Assembly (NCBI RefSeq): GCF_018128905.1
Contig: NZ_CP063808.1
Coordinates: 4,402,001 to 4,466,000 of the forward strand
Origin: Streptomyces sp. A2-16
GTDB taxonomy: Bacteria > Actinomycetota > Actinomycetes > Streptomycetales > Streptomycetaceae
Direction of reading: 5' to 3'
Length of the DNA: 64,000 nt
Made by a program: the position numbers and the translations under genes. Below, piece after piece: positions 40,755-50,126 of the stretch (its first letter is position 1; every line of letters starts with the position of its first letter). A model generated the notes under the pieces. That model was not told the origin of the DNA. It was given only the letters and a program-made list of their open reading frames with translations, and did no database searches.

Positions 40755-43700
40755 ATGCAGACCGTTTTCTGGAGCCGGCGCCGCGTGCTCGGTGCGCTCG
40801 CCGCCACCACAGCCGTAGCCGCCACACCTTCGGTGCTCCTCACCCCGGTGGCCGCCGCGGCAGACGGCGCGGCGCCCGACCCGATCCCACTGCCGGACAC
40901 CGAGCGAGCGAAAGTCGTCAAGGCCTGGATATCCGGCGGGAAAGGCGTCAAGGCCGCAGCCGCCGCGGCCCTGGCCGGCTCCGACAGCGAGATTCAGACC
41001 TTCCTGACCCAGACGCTGCCGACCCAGACCGTCCAGGACAACCGCGTCGCCATCGTCAGCAGCCTGGACCGCGCGGGCAAGGGCCTGCGCCGTGCGGCAG
41101 TCGCCGCCCTCGACAGCGGTGACGCCGCCATCGCCGACTTCCTGAGGGACGGCTTCAGACCCGCCATCCTCGAGGACCTCCAGGTGGCCACCACCGTCGT
41201 GTCGGCCACCGGCGACCGGGCGGTCCGGCGGGACGCCACCGCCGCCCTGAACAGCGGCACCCAGCCGACGCTGATCACGTTTCTCACCGACACCCAGTAC
41301 GACGCGCGCCTGGAGGACGCCCGGGTGCAGGTCTCCGCCATGCTGACGCAGGCCGGCCCGGAGGTGCAGAAGTACGCCGACCGTGCCCTCAGCGGCACCG
41401 CGTCCGACGTGGAGTGGTTCATCGAGACCGGGCAGCACATCGCCCGCGCCCGGGACCAGGAGTCGGCGACGATCGAGGAGCTCGTCGCCGTCGTCGTCCG
41501 GGAGGGCAAGCGCGCCGAGCGTGAGACGAATCTGGCCGTCGAGGCCTCGGCGCGCGCCCAGACCGCCGCCGACAAGGCGAAGGAGGCGGCGGAGAAGGCT
41601 GCCACCGAGGCAGCCGCGGCCAAGGATGATGTGCAGAAGTCCGGGGCGGCGGCCCGTAAGGCCGCCTCCGCCGCGAAGGGCGCCGCCGATGCCGCCCGCA
41701 ACGCCATCAACGCCTCGAACGCAGCCGTGTCGGCGTCGCGCCGCGCCTCCTGGGCCGCCACCGGCGCCGCTCAGGCCGCCGCGAACGCCGGCAGCGCCGC
41801 GTCCCGTGCCTACAACGCCGCGATCGGCGCCTCCAAGGACGCCGGCAAGGCCGAGGCCGCCAAGAACGCGGCGGTCGCCGCCCGCAACGCCGCGGCCAAG
41901 GCGCGTACGGCGGCCAAGGCGGCCGACCAGGCCGCCGTCGCCGGAACCAAGGCCGCCGCGGCCGGTTCGGCCGCCGCCGGCGCCGCACGCAACGCGGCCG
42001 CCGCCGCGAACGCCGCCGCCCAGGCCGGCGCTGCCGCCGGGGCCGCACAGTCGGAGGCCGCGGAGGCCAAGCGGCAGGCCGCGATCGCCTCCAGTGCCGC
42101 GAACCGGGCCACCAACGCCGCTTCCGCCGCGCAGTCCCTCGCCAACACCGCGGCCGCGGCCGCCCGCACCGCCCGGGACGCCGCCAACTCCGCGGCGGAC
42201 CACGCCGACAAGGCGGCGGCCGCCGCCGAGGAGGCCGTGAAGTACGCGGGCCAGGCCGTTGACTACGCCAACAGGTCCACCGCCCACGCGGCGGCGGCCG
42301 TACTGGCCGCCAATACGGCCACCAAGGCCGTCTCGGACGCCCTCGTGGTGGAGCAGAACGCGCGCAACGCCGAGGCGCAAACCCTCGAGCAGGACAAACT
42401 GCAGGCCATCGAGGAAGTCAGGCAGCTCGCGGAGATCGAGACGAAGGAGCTGGCGGCCTATCAGAACAAGGTCGCCCAGGCTCAGCAGACCGATCAGGCG
42501 ACCAAGGACCTGATCGCGAGCGCCGAGCAGGCGCTGGCGGCGAGCGACATGACGCTCGCGGCGGTCCAGGGGCGCAAGGCGGCCGTCGCCCTGCTCAACT
42601 CCAGAGGCGCCTGGACCCGGCAGGCAGCCCAGTTCGCCCTGTCCGGCACGGACGACGACGTGTACGCCTGGATCGACCTCGACCGGGTCCTGGCCCAGGG
42701 ACAGGACGACCGGGAGACCACGCTCCACGTGGCCACGATCGCCGGCCCCAAGATCGCCGAAGCCGCCAAGGGCGCCCTGCAGAGCCCCGAGGCCAAGGCG
42801 GTCGGCGACTTCCTCACCAGTGGCATGAAGAAGGCCTCCGACGAGGACAACCGGGTGGCGATCGGTCGCATCCTGGCCTCGAACCCCGGCCGGGCCGTCA
42901 CCGCCGCGGCGAACAAGGCACTGACCATCAACACCACCGAGGCGCTGCAGAACTTCTTCGACCACGACTACCCCGAGGCGATACGGGAGGACGACGCCGT
43001 CCTCACCATCTCGCTGATGAACACCGGGGGTGCCTTCACCAAGGCGTACGCCGAGGTGGCCATGGAGGGGCCCACCTGGATGCGCCGCAACTTCGTCTCG
43101 CTGGTGCAGTACCGGACGGCTCAGCTCGACCACGACACCGCCACCCATGTCGCCGCCGTCCGGGGCGCCATCGCGGCCGCGGCGAAGATCGCCCAGAAGG
43201 CCCAGGAGAACGCCGCCCTGGCCTCGAAGGCCGGCGCCGACGCCCGTAACGCCGCAGCCGAGGCCAAGCAGTGGGCGGCCAAGGCACTCGACTCCGCCGC
43301 GAAGGCCGACAACTACGCCGACGAGGCCAGGCGGAACGCGGACGCCGCCGACAAGTCCGCGGCCGACGCCAAGGCGTCGGCCAGCAAGGCGAGCGCGGCG
43401 GCCTCGACCGCCCGGGGTGCCGCCCGCACCGCGAACTACTCGGCGAACAAGGCGATGGACTCCGCCCGCGCCGCCCTCAAGTCGTCGTACAGCGCCCAGG
43501 CTTCGGCCGCCTCCGCCCGCGCGTCAGCGATCGCGGCGGGCAAGGACGCGGCGACGGCGGCCGCCGCGGCCACCCAGGCGAAGCAGATCGCCGCGGCCAA
43601 GCGTGAGGCCGAGGTCAGGGCGGCCGCCGAGGCGGCAGCCGAGAAGGCCCGCCGTGAGCGGGAGGCCAAGATCGACCCGGCCGACAAGGGCACCAACGAC

Positions 43701-44123
43701 CAGATCAACCCCAACGGCACCGGCGCGGAAGCCGACGAGTGGTGGAACGACGCCGGTTTCTACGCCGACGCGTTCAACGCGATCAGCGTCGGCGCCGGAT
43801 TCCTGGCCGCGGGCTGCGCCCTCGCCGCGTTCGTCTTCCCCCCGGCCGCCGCGGCCGCCGGGTTCTTCAGCGCGGTCTCGATGGGTGCCGGCGCCCTCGG
43901 CACCCTCTTCACCGGCATCGAGCACGGCTTCTCCAGTGGCGAGTTCGTCGAGTCCGCCATCGGCACCGGCCTGAGCCTGGTCACCTTCGGCCAGTCCAAG
44001 TGGCTCGGTGCCGCGGACAAGGCGGCCGGCGGCAAGCTCATCAAGCCCGTGGTCGGCAAGATCGCCGATGTCGGCGAGGACGTCGTGTCGGGGGCCGCGA
44101 AGGCCCTGTCGTCCATCTTCTGA
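40755..44123 (+). CDS. Large secreted ALF-repeat / alanine-rich coiled-coil protein, 1122 aa
   Basis: Twin-arginine-like signal SRRRVLGALAATTA. Four ALF-type helical repeats at about 60-230 (GKGVKAAAAAALAGS, GKGLRRAAVAALDSG, DRAVRRDATAALNSG, GPEVQKYADRALSGT), a very long Ala-rich coiled coil at about 250-600, four more ALF repeats at about 615-790, a second coiled coil at about 800-975, and a C-terminal hydrophobic region (AISVGAGFLAAGCALAAF, GFFSAVSMGAGALGTLF). This is the scaffold of actinobacterial polymorphic-toxin-like proteins, but no toxin domain follows the hydrophobic part. The next genes may supply the missing functions. Confidence 0.85.
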   Translation: MQTVFWSRRRVLGALAATTAVAATPSVLLTPVAAAADGAAPDPIPLPDTERAKVVKAWISGGKGVKAAAAAALAGSDSEIQTFLTQTLPTQTVQDNRVAIVSSLDRAGKGLRRAAVAALDSGDAAIADFLRDGFRPAILEDLQVATTVVSATGDRAVRRDATAALNSGTQPTLITFLTDTQYDARLEDARVQVSAMLTQAGPEVQKYADRALSGTASDVEWFIETGQHIARARDQESATIEELVAVVVREGKRAERETNLAVEASARAQTAADKAKEAAEKAATEAAAAKDDVQKSGAAARKAASAAKGAADAARNAINASNAAVSASRRASWAATGAAQAAANAGSAASRAYNAAIGASKDAGKAEAAKNAAVAARNAAAKARTAAKAADQAAVAGTKAAAAGSAAAGAARNAAAAANAAAQAGAAAGAAQSEAAEAKRQAAIASSAANRATNAASAAQSLANTAAAAARTARDAANSAADHADKAAAAAEEAVKYAGQAVDYANRSTAHAAAAVLAANTATKAVSDALVVEQNARNAEAQTLEQDKLQAIEEVRQLAEIETKELAAYQNKVAQAQQTDQATKDLIASAEQALAASDMTLAAVQGRKAAVALLNSRGAWTRQAAQFALSGTDDDVYAWIDLDRVLAQGQDDRETTLHVATIAGPKIAEAAKGALQSPEAKAVGDFLTSGMKKASDEDNRVAIGRILASNPGRAVTAAANKALTINTTEALQNFFDHDYPEAIREDDAVLTISLMNTGGAFTKAYAEVAMEGPTWMRRNFVSLVQYRTAQLDHDTATHVAAVRGAIAAAAKIAQKAQENAALASKAGADARNAAAEAKQWAAKALDSAAKADNYADEARRNADAADKSAADAKASASKASAAASTARGAARTANYSANKAMDSARAALKSSYSAQASAASARASAIAAGKDAATAAAAATQAKQIAAAKREAEVRAAAEAAAEKARREREAKIDPADKGTNDQINPNGTGAEADEWWNDAGFYADAFNAISVGAGFLAAGCALAAFVFPPAAAAAGFFSAVSMGAGALGTLFTGIEHGFSSGEFVESAIGTGLSLVTFGQSKWLGAADKAAGGKLIKPVVGKIADVGEDVVSGAAKALSSIF

Positions 44124-44214
44124 GCCATCCGGCACCGACGCACGCGCATCCGGCGGCCGGGCCATCGCCCGGCCGCCTCACCCCTTCCTTCTCCCACCAC
44201 AGCAGAGAGAAGTC

Positions 44215-45603
44215 ATGACCTCATCACGCATCCGGTGGATGTTGCTCGCTCCCCTTGTCACCATGGCCCTCACCGCGACCGGTACCGCCGGCGCTGCCGA
44301 GGGCGGCGCCGAACCGGCTCGTACATCCCTCACCGGGGTGACGGACAAGACCACGGACGGTCCTTCCACCGCTCCCGCCACGACCTTTGAGAGCGCTGCC
44401 TTCGCCGCCGAGGACTCCTGCTCCCGGCTCCCCGCCGGGGTCCGCGCGACCGTACCCGACGCGGTCACCGCGTGCGTGAGCGTGGACGTCGGTACGGGCA
44501 AGGCGACCCGTACGAAGGCCGCCGCGCCGTCCCTGGCCGCCGCCGGCCTCGCCGCCGACGACCCCTCGGGTGACGGCCTCGGGACGGAGTTCGAGCCGGA
44601 CACGGACGACCCCGAGCCGCCCCCGCCCTCGTGCGTTCTGACCAATCCCGGAAACTGGACCTGGAGCCGCACCGGCGGCCTGTGCCTGAACGGCGCCGAG
44701 GTCACCTACACCCTCTACGACTCGAACGGCAAGACGATCGGCACCGGGCTCATCGAGGTCAACTCCACGCTCGCCACCTCCTACAAGTCCCTCGACCTCA
44801 ACGAGACGATCACCGCCAAGCTGGTCCGGGTCACCGGCGATGTGAAGAGCCTCGTGGTGAAGATGCAGGTGGGCTGCGATGCCGGCTGCAAGACGGTGAC
44901 GAAGCAACCGTGGTACGGCGCCTCCGAGATGACGCCCAATACGGAGAAGACCGGGAAGACCAAGTACAGCGGCGACGCCTTCGCGGCGGACACCACGCGC
45001 TCCTCTTTCCGGACCAACTACAAGATGTACGTGACGATGCCCGGAGCGACCCCGGTCGACCCCAGCGCCTCCTGGTCCAGCCCCGCGGGCGGCGAGATCC
45101 GATGCGACAAGGAGCAGCCCCGGCTGCGCGGCTGCGTCATACCCACCAACGACATGCCCGTGCTGAGCTATTCGAGGGCGCACGAGAAGTACGGAATCGT
45201 CGTCCCCATCTACGAGCAGATCATGCAGCGCCGGGGCACCGACGTTCTGCATGCGGTCAACCAGGCCAAGGCGACCGCCAATCGCACCGCGACCTGCACC
45301 CCCTTCACCAACCTGTACCCAGGGGTGGCCGGCAAGGACAGCTGCGACGAGTTCCCGCCCGCCAGCACGTCGGAGGGCGGCCAGGACGGGAACCTGTGCG
45401 CCGAGTTGACCCCGCAGGTGGTGAACGGCCTGTGGTCCGCCCCGGCGACCTGGCCCAACCGCCCGGTCTCGGGCAACGAGACCTGCCTGCGACTCCACAT
45501 CACTCAGCGCGCCAACAGCTCGGCGGGTGGGGTCCTGGGCTCACTTCGCAAGTACCAGCGCCTCGTTGAGGGTGACCCGTTCCGTATCGAGTTCACGGCA
45601 TAG
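44215..45603 (+). CDS. Secreted NucA/NucB-type deoxyribonuclease domain protein, 462 aa
   Basis: ATG 44215 with GAGAGAAG upstream and a signal peptide ending AGAAEG. After an acidic linker at about 115-140 comes a beta-rich region with cysteines (CVLTNPGNWTW, GCDAGCKTV), then the nuclease-like end: DSCDEFPPASTSEGG corresponds to the DEWP...EGG active-site motif of Bacillus NucA/NucB, and SSAGGVLGSLRKYQRLVEGDPF to its closing motif. Probably degrades extracellular or target-cell DNA. 91 bp after the ALF-repeat gene on the same strand. Confidence 0.75.
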   Translation: MTSSRIRWMLLAPLVTMALTATGTAGAAEGGAEPARTSLTGVTDKTTDGPSTAPATTFESAAFAAEDSCSRLPAGVRATVPDAVTACVSVDVGTGKATRTKAAAPSLAAAGLAADDPSGDGLGTEFEPDTDDPEPPPPSCVLTNPGNWTWSRTGGLCLNGAEVTYTLYDSNGKTIGTGLIEVNSTLATSYKSLDLNETITAKLVRVTGDVKSLVVKMQVGCDAGCKTVTKQPWYGASEMTPNTEKTGKTKYSGDAFAADTTRSSFRTNYKMYVTMPGATPVDPSASWSSPAGGEIRCDKEQPRLRGCVIPTNDMPVLSYSRAHEKYGIVVPIYEQIMQRRGTDVLHAVNQAKATANRTATCTPFTNLYPGVAGKDSCDEFPPASTSEGGQDGNLCAELTPQVVNGLWSAPATWPNRPVSGNETCLRLHITQRANSSAGGVLGSLRKYQRLVEGDPFRIEFTA

Positions 45604-45662
45604 GACCCCATCGGGCGTTCCGCCCCGCAGCCGGTCGCGCTGTCTGAGGCATGCATGATGGA

Positions 45663-45703
45663 CCGGGCTCCCCGTCGCGCCTCGATCGCCACGGGGAGCC
45701 CGG
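45663..45703. terminator. 13-bp hairpin after the nuclease gene
   Basis: CCGGGCTCCCCGT (45663-45675) pairs perfectly with ACGGGGAGCCCGG (45691-45703) around a 15-nt loop, 60 bp after the stop. It would separate the nuclease transcript from the DUF6461 gene or attenuate readthrough. Confidence 0.7.
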
Positions 45704-45753
45704 AAGGCTCGACCCCGGTAGGCGATGCCGGGCGCGAATGATGGAGGCAGGGC

Positions 45754-46395
45754 ATGACGGCAGGCGTGGACGTGCGCGCGCTCAACTGGGCGACGGCCTG
45801 GATGTGCGTCACTTTCACCCGAGGGCTGGACCCCGAAGAGGTGTTCGCCCGGTACGGGGCCGATCCGGAGCAGGCACGTCCGCTCGACGCGGACGAGGCC
45901 TCGGACCTTCCCTCGGGCGACTCCGGCGACGGAACGGTTTCGCTGCTGCGGTCCGGGAGGCTCGGCGACTGGACCTTCTGCGTCGAGGAGGACGGGGCCG
46001 TCGGATCCTGGACCGAAGTGCTCACGCGACTGTCCCGCGGTACCGAGACGTACAACGTGCTGACCACCGAAGGACTCGACGTCTTTCAGTACTGGCGCGA
46101 CGGCGAGTGCGTCGAGAACTTCGAGCCGGGCATGGAACACACCCGGCCCGAGCAGACCGGAACCTGGTGGGAGCGGGTGGAAGCCGCGCTCGCCGCGCAC
46201 GAGGGCGAGGACACCGGGATGGCACCGGTCGTGGCCCTGGTCCTCGACCACCTCGGCATCGCCCTGGACGACGCAGCCCTCGCCGGACCCTGGCCCACTC
46301 TGACGCTCGCCGAGGACGACGAGCCGTCGGCACCGCGGGGCGACACCTACGCGGGCGAGGGCCCGGTCCCGCCCCAGCCACCGCTCGGAGGATGA
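45754..46395 (+). CDS. DUF6461-family protein, possible immunity protein, 213 aa
   Basis: Starts LNWATAWMCVTFTRGLDPEEVFARYG, then WTFCVEEDGAVGSW, LTRLSRGTETYNVLTTEGLDVFQYWRDG and ENFEPG, the DUF6461 layout. No signal peptide, so cytoplasmic. The family is widespread in actinobacteria, with no settled function. Its place after a nuclease gene fits immunity, which is inference only. Confidence 0.65.
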   Translation: MTAGVDVRALNWATAWMCVTFTRGLDPEEVFARYGADPEQARPLDADEASDLPSGDSGDGTVSLLRSGRLGDWTFCVEEDGAVGSWTEVLTRLSRGTETYNVLTTEGLDVFQYWRDGECVENFEPGMEHTRPEQTGTWWERVEAALAAHEGEDTGMAPVVALVLDHLGIALDDAALAGPWPTLTLAEDDEPSAPRGDTYAGEGPVPPQPPLGG

Positions 46396-46426
46396 GCACA
46401 GTCGCTCAACTGCCGGGCCAGTGAAG

Positions 46427-46469
46427 GCGAGCGGTCGCCGGGCCGTGTCCACGACCGTGCACCGCTCGC
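46427..46469. terminator. Possible hairpin between convergent genes
   Basis: GCGAGCGGT (46427-46435) and ACCGCTCGC (46461-46469) form a 9-bp stem with a 25-nt loop between the DUF6461 and L,D-transpeptidase stops. Confidence 0.35.
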
Positions 46470-46489
46470 ACAACAGGTACCGACGTGTG

Positions 46490-47476
46490 TCACAGCGTGG
46501 CTGTCGTTTCCTCGCCGGAGGCGCTGCCCGCGAGCCACTGGTCCCATCCCAGGTTGAAGTCGGCGTAACCGTTGTCGGCCGGGGCCTTGCCGCGGGGTGA
46601 GCCGGTGATGGTGATCGGGTCGCCCTGCTTGACCTGGCCGTAGAACCACTTGGCGTCCGACAGGGACAGATGGACGCAGCCGTGCGAGCCGCGGGCGCTG
46701 CCGCTGCCCGGGTTCGGGTCGCCGGTCGAGTAGTGGACATAGGTGCCGGACTGGGTGAGGTGGATGTCCCAGGGCAGTGTCAGGTCGTAGTAGTTGGGGC
46801 TGCCCTTGTCGCAGCTGATGCCGACGCTGCAGGAGGTCATGTGGACCTTCTCCTGCTTGTCGATGACGGCCATCGTGCCGTCCCACGTCGGATACTCGGC
46901 GCTGCCCGCGTTGATCGACAGGGTGCGCACCGGCGCGCCGTTCCGGGTCACCTTCATGGTGTGGCCGGTCACCGAGACGTCCGCGCGGACGTCGTCACCG
47001 ATCTTGAAGGTGTGCGTGTAGTCGTGTACGCCGTAGCGTCCGTTGCCGTTGCTGACGCCCGTCATGTCGGCGTCGATCTTCACCGTCGTACCGGAGGGCC
47101 AGTACGTCTTCGGGCGCCAGTCGGCGCGCTTGTCGCCCATCCAGTGCCAGGCGCCGACCACCGCCTGTGAGGCACTCACCTTCATGTGCTTCTCCACTGT
47201 GGCCCGCGCCTTGGCCGCCACAGGGTTCGTGAAGATCACCGAGATCGGCATGGCCACGCCGACCGTGGTTCCCGTCTGCGGGGTGATCGTCTCCAGCAGC
47301 ATCGGAGGGCCCGCGGGTTTCGTCGGTGACGGGGAGGCGCTCGCACTCGGCTTCGTCGACGCCTTCGCGTCGTCCCCGCTCGCCTTGTCGCTGCCGCCTC
47401 CGCCGCAGGCGCTAGCGCCCATCAGTGTCACACCCGTGACGAATGCGATCCATATGCTGCTCTTGCGCCGTCCCAC
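46490..47476 (-). CDS. L,D-transpeptidase lipoprotein (Ig-like + YkuD)
   Basis: About 328 residues from GTG 47476. Signal and lipobox GASAC, a Ser/Lys/Pro linker, an Ig-like domain (TITPQTGTTVGVAMPISVIF), then the YkuD catalytic domain with YVHYSTG and catalytic cysteine and histidine in SARGSHGCVHLS. Makes 3-3 peptidoglycan crosslinks outside the membrane. The usual arginine after GCV is histidine here. Confidence 0.88.
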   Translation of the reverse strand: MGRRKSSIWIAFVTGVTLMGASACGGGGSDKASGDDAKASTKPSASASPSPTKPAGPPMLLETITPQTGTTVGVAMPISVIFTNPVAAKARATVEKHMKVSASQAVVGAWHWMGDKRADWRPKTYWPSGTTVKIDADMTGVSNGNGRYGVHDYTHTFKIGDDVRADVSVTGHTMKVTRNGAPVRTLSINAGSAEYPTWDGTMAVIDKQEKVHMTSCSVGISCDKGSPNYYDLTLPWDIHLTQSGTYVHYSTGDPNPGSGSARGSHGCVHLSLSDAKWFYGQVKQGDPITITGSPRGKAPADNGYADFNLGWDQWLAGSASGEETTATL

Positions 47477-47601
47477 GAACTGCCCCGGTCTGCTCGCTCT
47501 TCGGCCCTGACGGGCCCATCTCCCTGTCAGACAGAAAGGGCGTGGGCCGCAGTTGCACGACACCGCGTAAAACGTGTCCCAAGGGAGTAATTGTCAATAC
47601 C

Positions 47602-48985
47602 TGTGGATCAGTTGAGGTGGATCACGCTGCGAGGGTCTCGTCTCGTTCGACGAGGAGGCCGTTCTCGAAGCGGGCGCCGGCTCGAACGAGGGCGACGAGG
47701 TGCGGTGCGGTGACCGCTCGCCAGCGGGCCTGGGCGGACTCAACGAGTTTGAAGACCATCGCGAGGGCCGCGGCCGGGCTGCCGGCGCCGCGGGTGACCT
47801 TGGTCCGAAGCTTCACGGTGGAGAAGGTCGACTCGATCGGATTCGTCGTCCTCAGATGGACCCAGTGCTCGGCGGGGAAGTCGTAGAACGCCAGCAGCTC
47901 GTCGACCTCGCCGGTGATCTTCTTGACGGCCTTGGGGAACTTCGCCCCGTACGCCTTCTCGAACGCGGTGACCGCCTTCTCGGCGTGCGCACGGTCCTCG
48001 GCGTTGTAGATCTCCTGCAGAGCCTTCTTCGCGCCGGGCTGCGCGGACTTCGGCAGCGCGTTCGAGACGTTCCTTGTTTTGTGAACCCAACACCTCTGGT
48101 GCCTGGCCTGCGGAAACACCTCCGCCAGCGCCCTCCACAGGCCCATCGCACCGTCGCCCACGACGAGGGCCGGATCGCGCATGCCCCGGCGGCGGCAGTC
48201 CCGCAGCAGGTCGGCCCACGACTCCGTCGACTCCCGCAGGCCCTCGGCCAGCGCGATCAGCTCCTTGGTGCCGTCCAGGCGCACGCCCATCAGGACCAGG
48301 ACGCAGGAGTGGGCCTGGCCGAGGCGAACCTTGGGGTGGACGCCGTCGGCCCAGACGTAGATGTAGTCGGATTCGGCCAGGTCACGGCGCTGGAACTCGG
48401 CGTGGTCGGCGGCCCACTGCTGCGTCAGCCGGGTCACCGTGGCCGGCGACAGCCCGGCCGAGGAGCCCAGGAACTGTTCCATCGCGGGCACGAAGTCGCC
48501 CGACGACAGGCCGTGGAGATAGAGCAGCGGCAGCACCTCGCTGATCTTCGGGGACTTCCGGCACCACGGCGCCAGGATCTTCGAGGAGAACCGCTGACGT
48601 TCACCCGTCGTCTCGTCGACCCGCTTGTCGTTCACGCGCGGGGCGGCCACCTCAACCGGCCCAGCAGCCGTGGTCACGGTCCGCGGCCGGTGCCGGCCGT
48701 TGCGGACCACCAGTCGGCGACCGGCCTCGTCACGCTGCCCGGCGAGCTCGGCTATGTACTGGTCCACCTCCGCCTCCAGAGCCGCGGCCGGCATCCGCCG
48801 AGCACCCTCGCGGACGATCTCGTCGATCAGGGAACCGGACTCGGTGGTGCCGTCTTCATTGACTACGCTGAGCACGGGCGTGCCTTCCCGACCCGCGTTC
48901 GCAGCGCGGGCCTACTCGGTGACTTGACGATCACTCACTCGGGAAGGTACGCCCTTCGCGCGTCCTCCAGAGAAGCTGATCCACA
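47602..48985 (-). mobile_element. IS256-family insertion sequence
   Basis: 1384 bp. Terminal inverted repeats TGTGGATCAG (47602-47611) and CTGATCCACA (48976-48985). The single transposase gene is intact. Flanking 8-mers differ (TCAATACC and AGTCCTGA), so no target duplication remains. Confidence 0.85.
47622..48875 (-). CDS. IS256-family (mutator-type) transposase, 417 aa
   Basis: DDE catalytic residues visible: D in YIYVWADGVHPK, D in LVVGDGAMGLWRAL, E in TTNPIESTFSTVK. Also the family segment HQRCWVHKTRNVSNALPK. The length is normal and the frame is open, so it may be active. Confidence 0.93.
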   Translation of the reverse strand: MLSVVNEDGTTESGSLIDEIVREGARRMPAAALEAEVDQYIAELAGQRDEAGRRLVVRNGRHRPRTVTTAAGPVEVAAPRVNDKRVDETTGERQRFSSKILAPWCRKSPKISEVLPLLYLHGLSSGDFVPAMEQFLGSSAGLSPATVTRLTQQWAADHAEFQRRDLAESDYIYVWADGVHPKVRLGQAHSCVLVLMGVRLDGTKELIALAEGLRESTESWADLLRDCRRRGMRDPALVVGDGAMGLWRALAEVFPQARHQRCWVHKTRNVSNALPKSAQPGAKKALQEIYNAEDRAHAEKAVTAFEKAYGAKFPKAVKKITGEVDELLAFYDFPAEHWVHLRTTNPIESTFSTVKLRTKVTRGAGSPAAALAMVFKLVESAQARWRAVTAPHLVALVRAGARFENGLLVERDETLAA

Positions 48986-49051
48986 AGTCCTGAGCATTGC
49001 TCCCCGAGCTGCATCACCGGACAGAGGACGAGGGCCGCACCGGCACCGCCA

Positions 49052-49483
49052 GTGACGAAACCCCAGGTGAGCGACCGGTCCGGGTCCCCCGTGGCATGGG
49101 CGCGGAGTCTGCAGGGGGCCGCCGGGAACGCCGCGATGGCCCGAGTGATCGGCCGGACGAGGGCGCGGGGGACGGTCGTACAGCGGAAGTTCCCTGGACC
49201 GAATGCGGCCGACCGGCCTCACACCGACGACCCGACCGCGCACCCGGAGTGGTCCGTGTACCGCGCGCTGATGACGGACGCGGGGTTCTCCGAGAACGTG
49301 GTGGAGAACCTGTGGTCGCTCCTGATCGGCGGGCTGCGCGAGCAGGAGACCATCAACTCCGCGTCGGCGGACCCGTCGCTCACCCGGACGGAGCGGCGGC
49401 TACGGCGCGAGGGCAACGAGTGGTACCAGCAGGCAGGGTCGACGGCGAGAACACCGCCTACCTCTGGCGGGCCGGCAAGCTGA
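49052..49483 (+). pseudogene. Truncated gene with an LQ-x-GNAA motif (DUF4157-associated type)
   Basis: The N-terminal part reads VAWARSLQGAAGNAAMARVIG followed by VVQRK, a pattern common in actinobacterial proteins linked to contractile-injection or DUF4157 effectors. Similar-looking sequence runs to about 49435 (EWYQQAG) and then breaks off into the next fragment. The gene starts 67 bp after the IS end. Probably a broken remnant. Confidence 0.45.
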
Positions 49484-50115
49484 TCAACCTCCGCACACTG
49501 GGCGGCCCGTCCAGCTTCCCCACCGCGATGAACGACCGGGGCCAGGTCGTCGGCCTGAGCACGACCAAGGACGGCCGCAGGAAGGCCTTCCTGTGGTCCA
49601 AGGGACGCATGCGCAAGCTCCCGCTGGACGACGCCTCGGGCATCAACAACCGCGGCCAGGTCGCCGGCGGCAGGCTGCACGGCGCCACCGGGTTCCACGC
49701 GGCCCGGTGGCACAAGGGCAAGGTCACCGACCTGGGCGCCCGGGCGTTCGACCGCAGCAACACCTACGGCATCAACAACCGGGGCTGGACCATCGGCTGG
49801 ACGTTCTCCGCCGACCGCTCCGAACGCGGCACGCTCTGGCGCAAGCGCAAACTGACCGACCTGGGCACCCTGGGCGGGTCGACCACCCGGCTCGTGGCGA
49901 TCAACGACCGGAACCAGATCCTGGCCGAGTCACAGCTCGCCAACGGCCAGGTCCACCCGGCCCTGTGGCAGCGAGGCCGCTGGACCGACCTCGCCGCCAA
50001 GGGCATCACCACCGAAGGCGAGGTCGTCGACATCAACGACCACGGCACGATCGCCGCCTCCATCCGCCCCGTCTTCGGCATCTCCCACGCCGTCCTCTAC
50101 CGCAAGACCCGCTGA
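49438..50115 (+). pseudogene. C-terminal fragment of an extracellular HAF-repeat protein
   Basis: The frame carries the repeated HAF pattern: TAYLWRAGKLINLRTLGG, AMNDRGQVVGLS, GINNRGQVAGG, GINNRGWTIGW, LWRKRKLTDLGTLGG, INDRNQILAES and DINDHGTIAAS. It has no start codon, signal peptide or ribosome site of its own; it opens abruptly at 49438, joined to the previous fragment in another frame. Confidence 0.75.
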
Positions 50116-50126
50116 CGGCGGCTCGG

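Noticed and set aside
40728..43148. 806-codon minus-strand open frame, Gly/Arg/Val-rich
   Set aside because: Antisense shadow of the Ala-rich coiled-coil gene; composition follows from complementing GCC/GCG codons.
47594..48993. 8-bp target duplication of the IS256 element
   Set aside because: The flanks read TCAATACC and AGTCCTGA and do not match.
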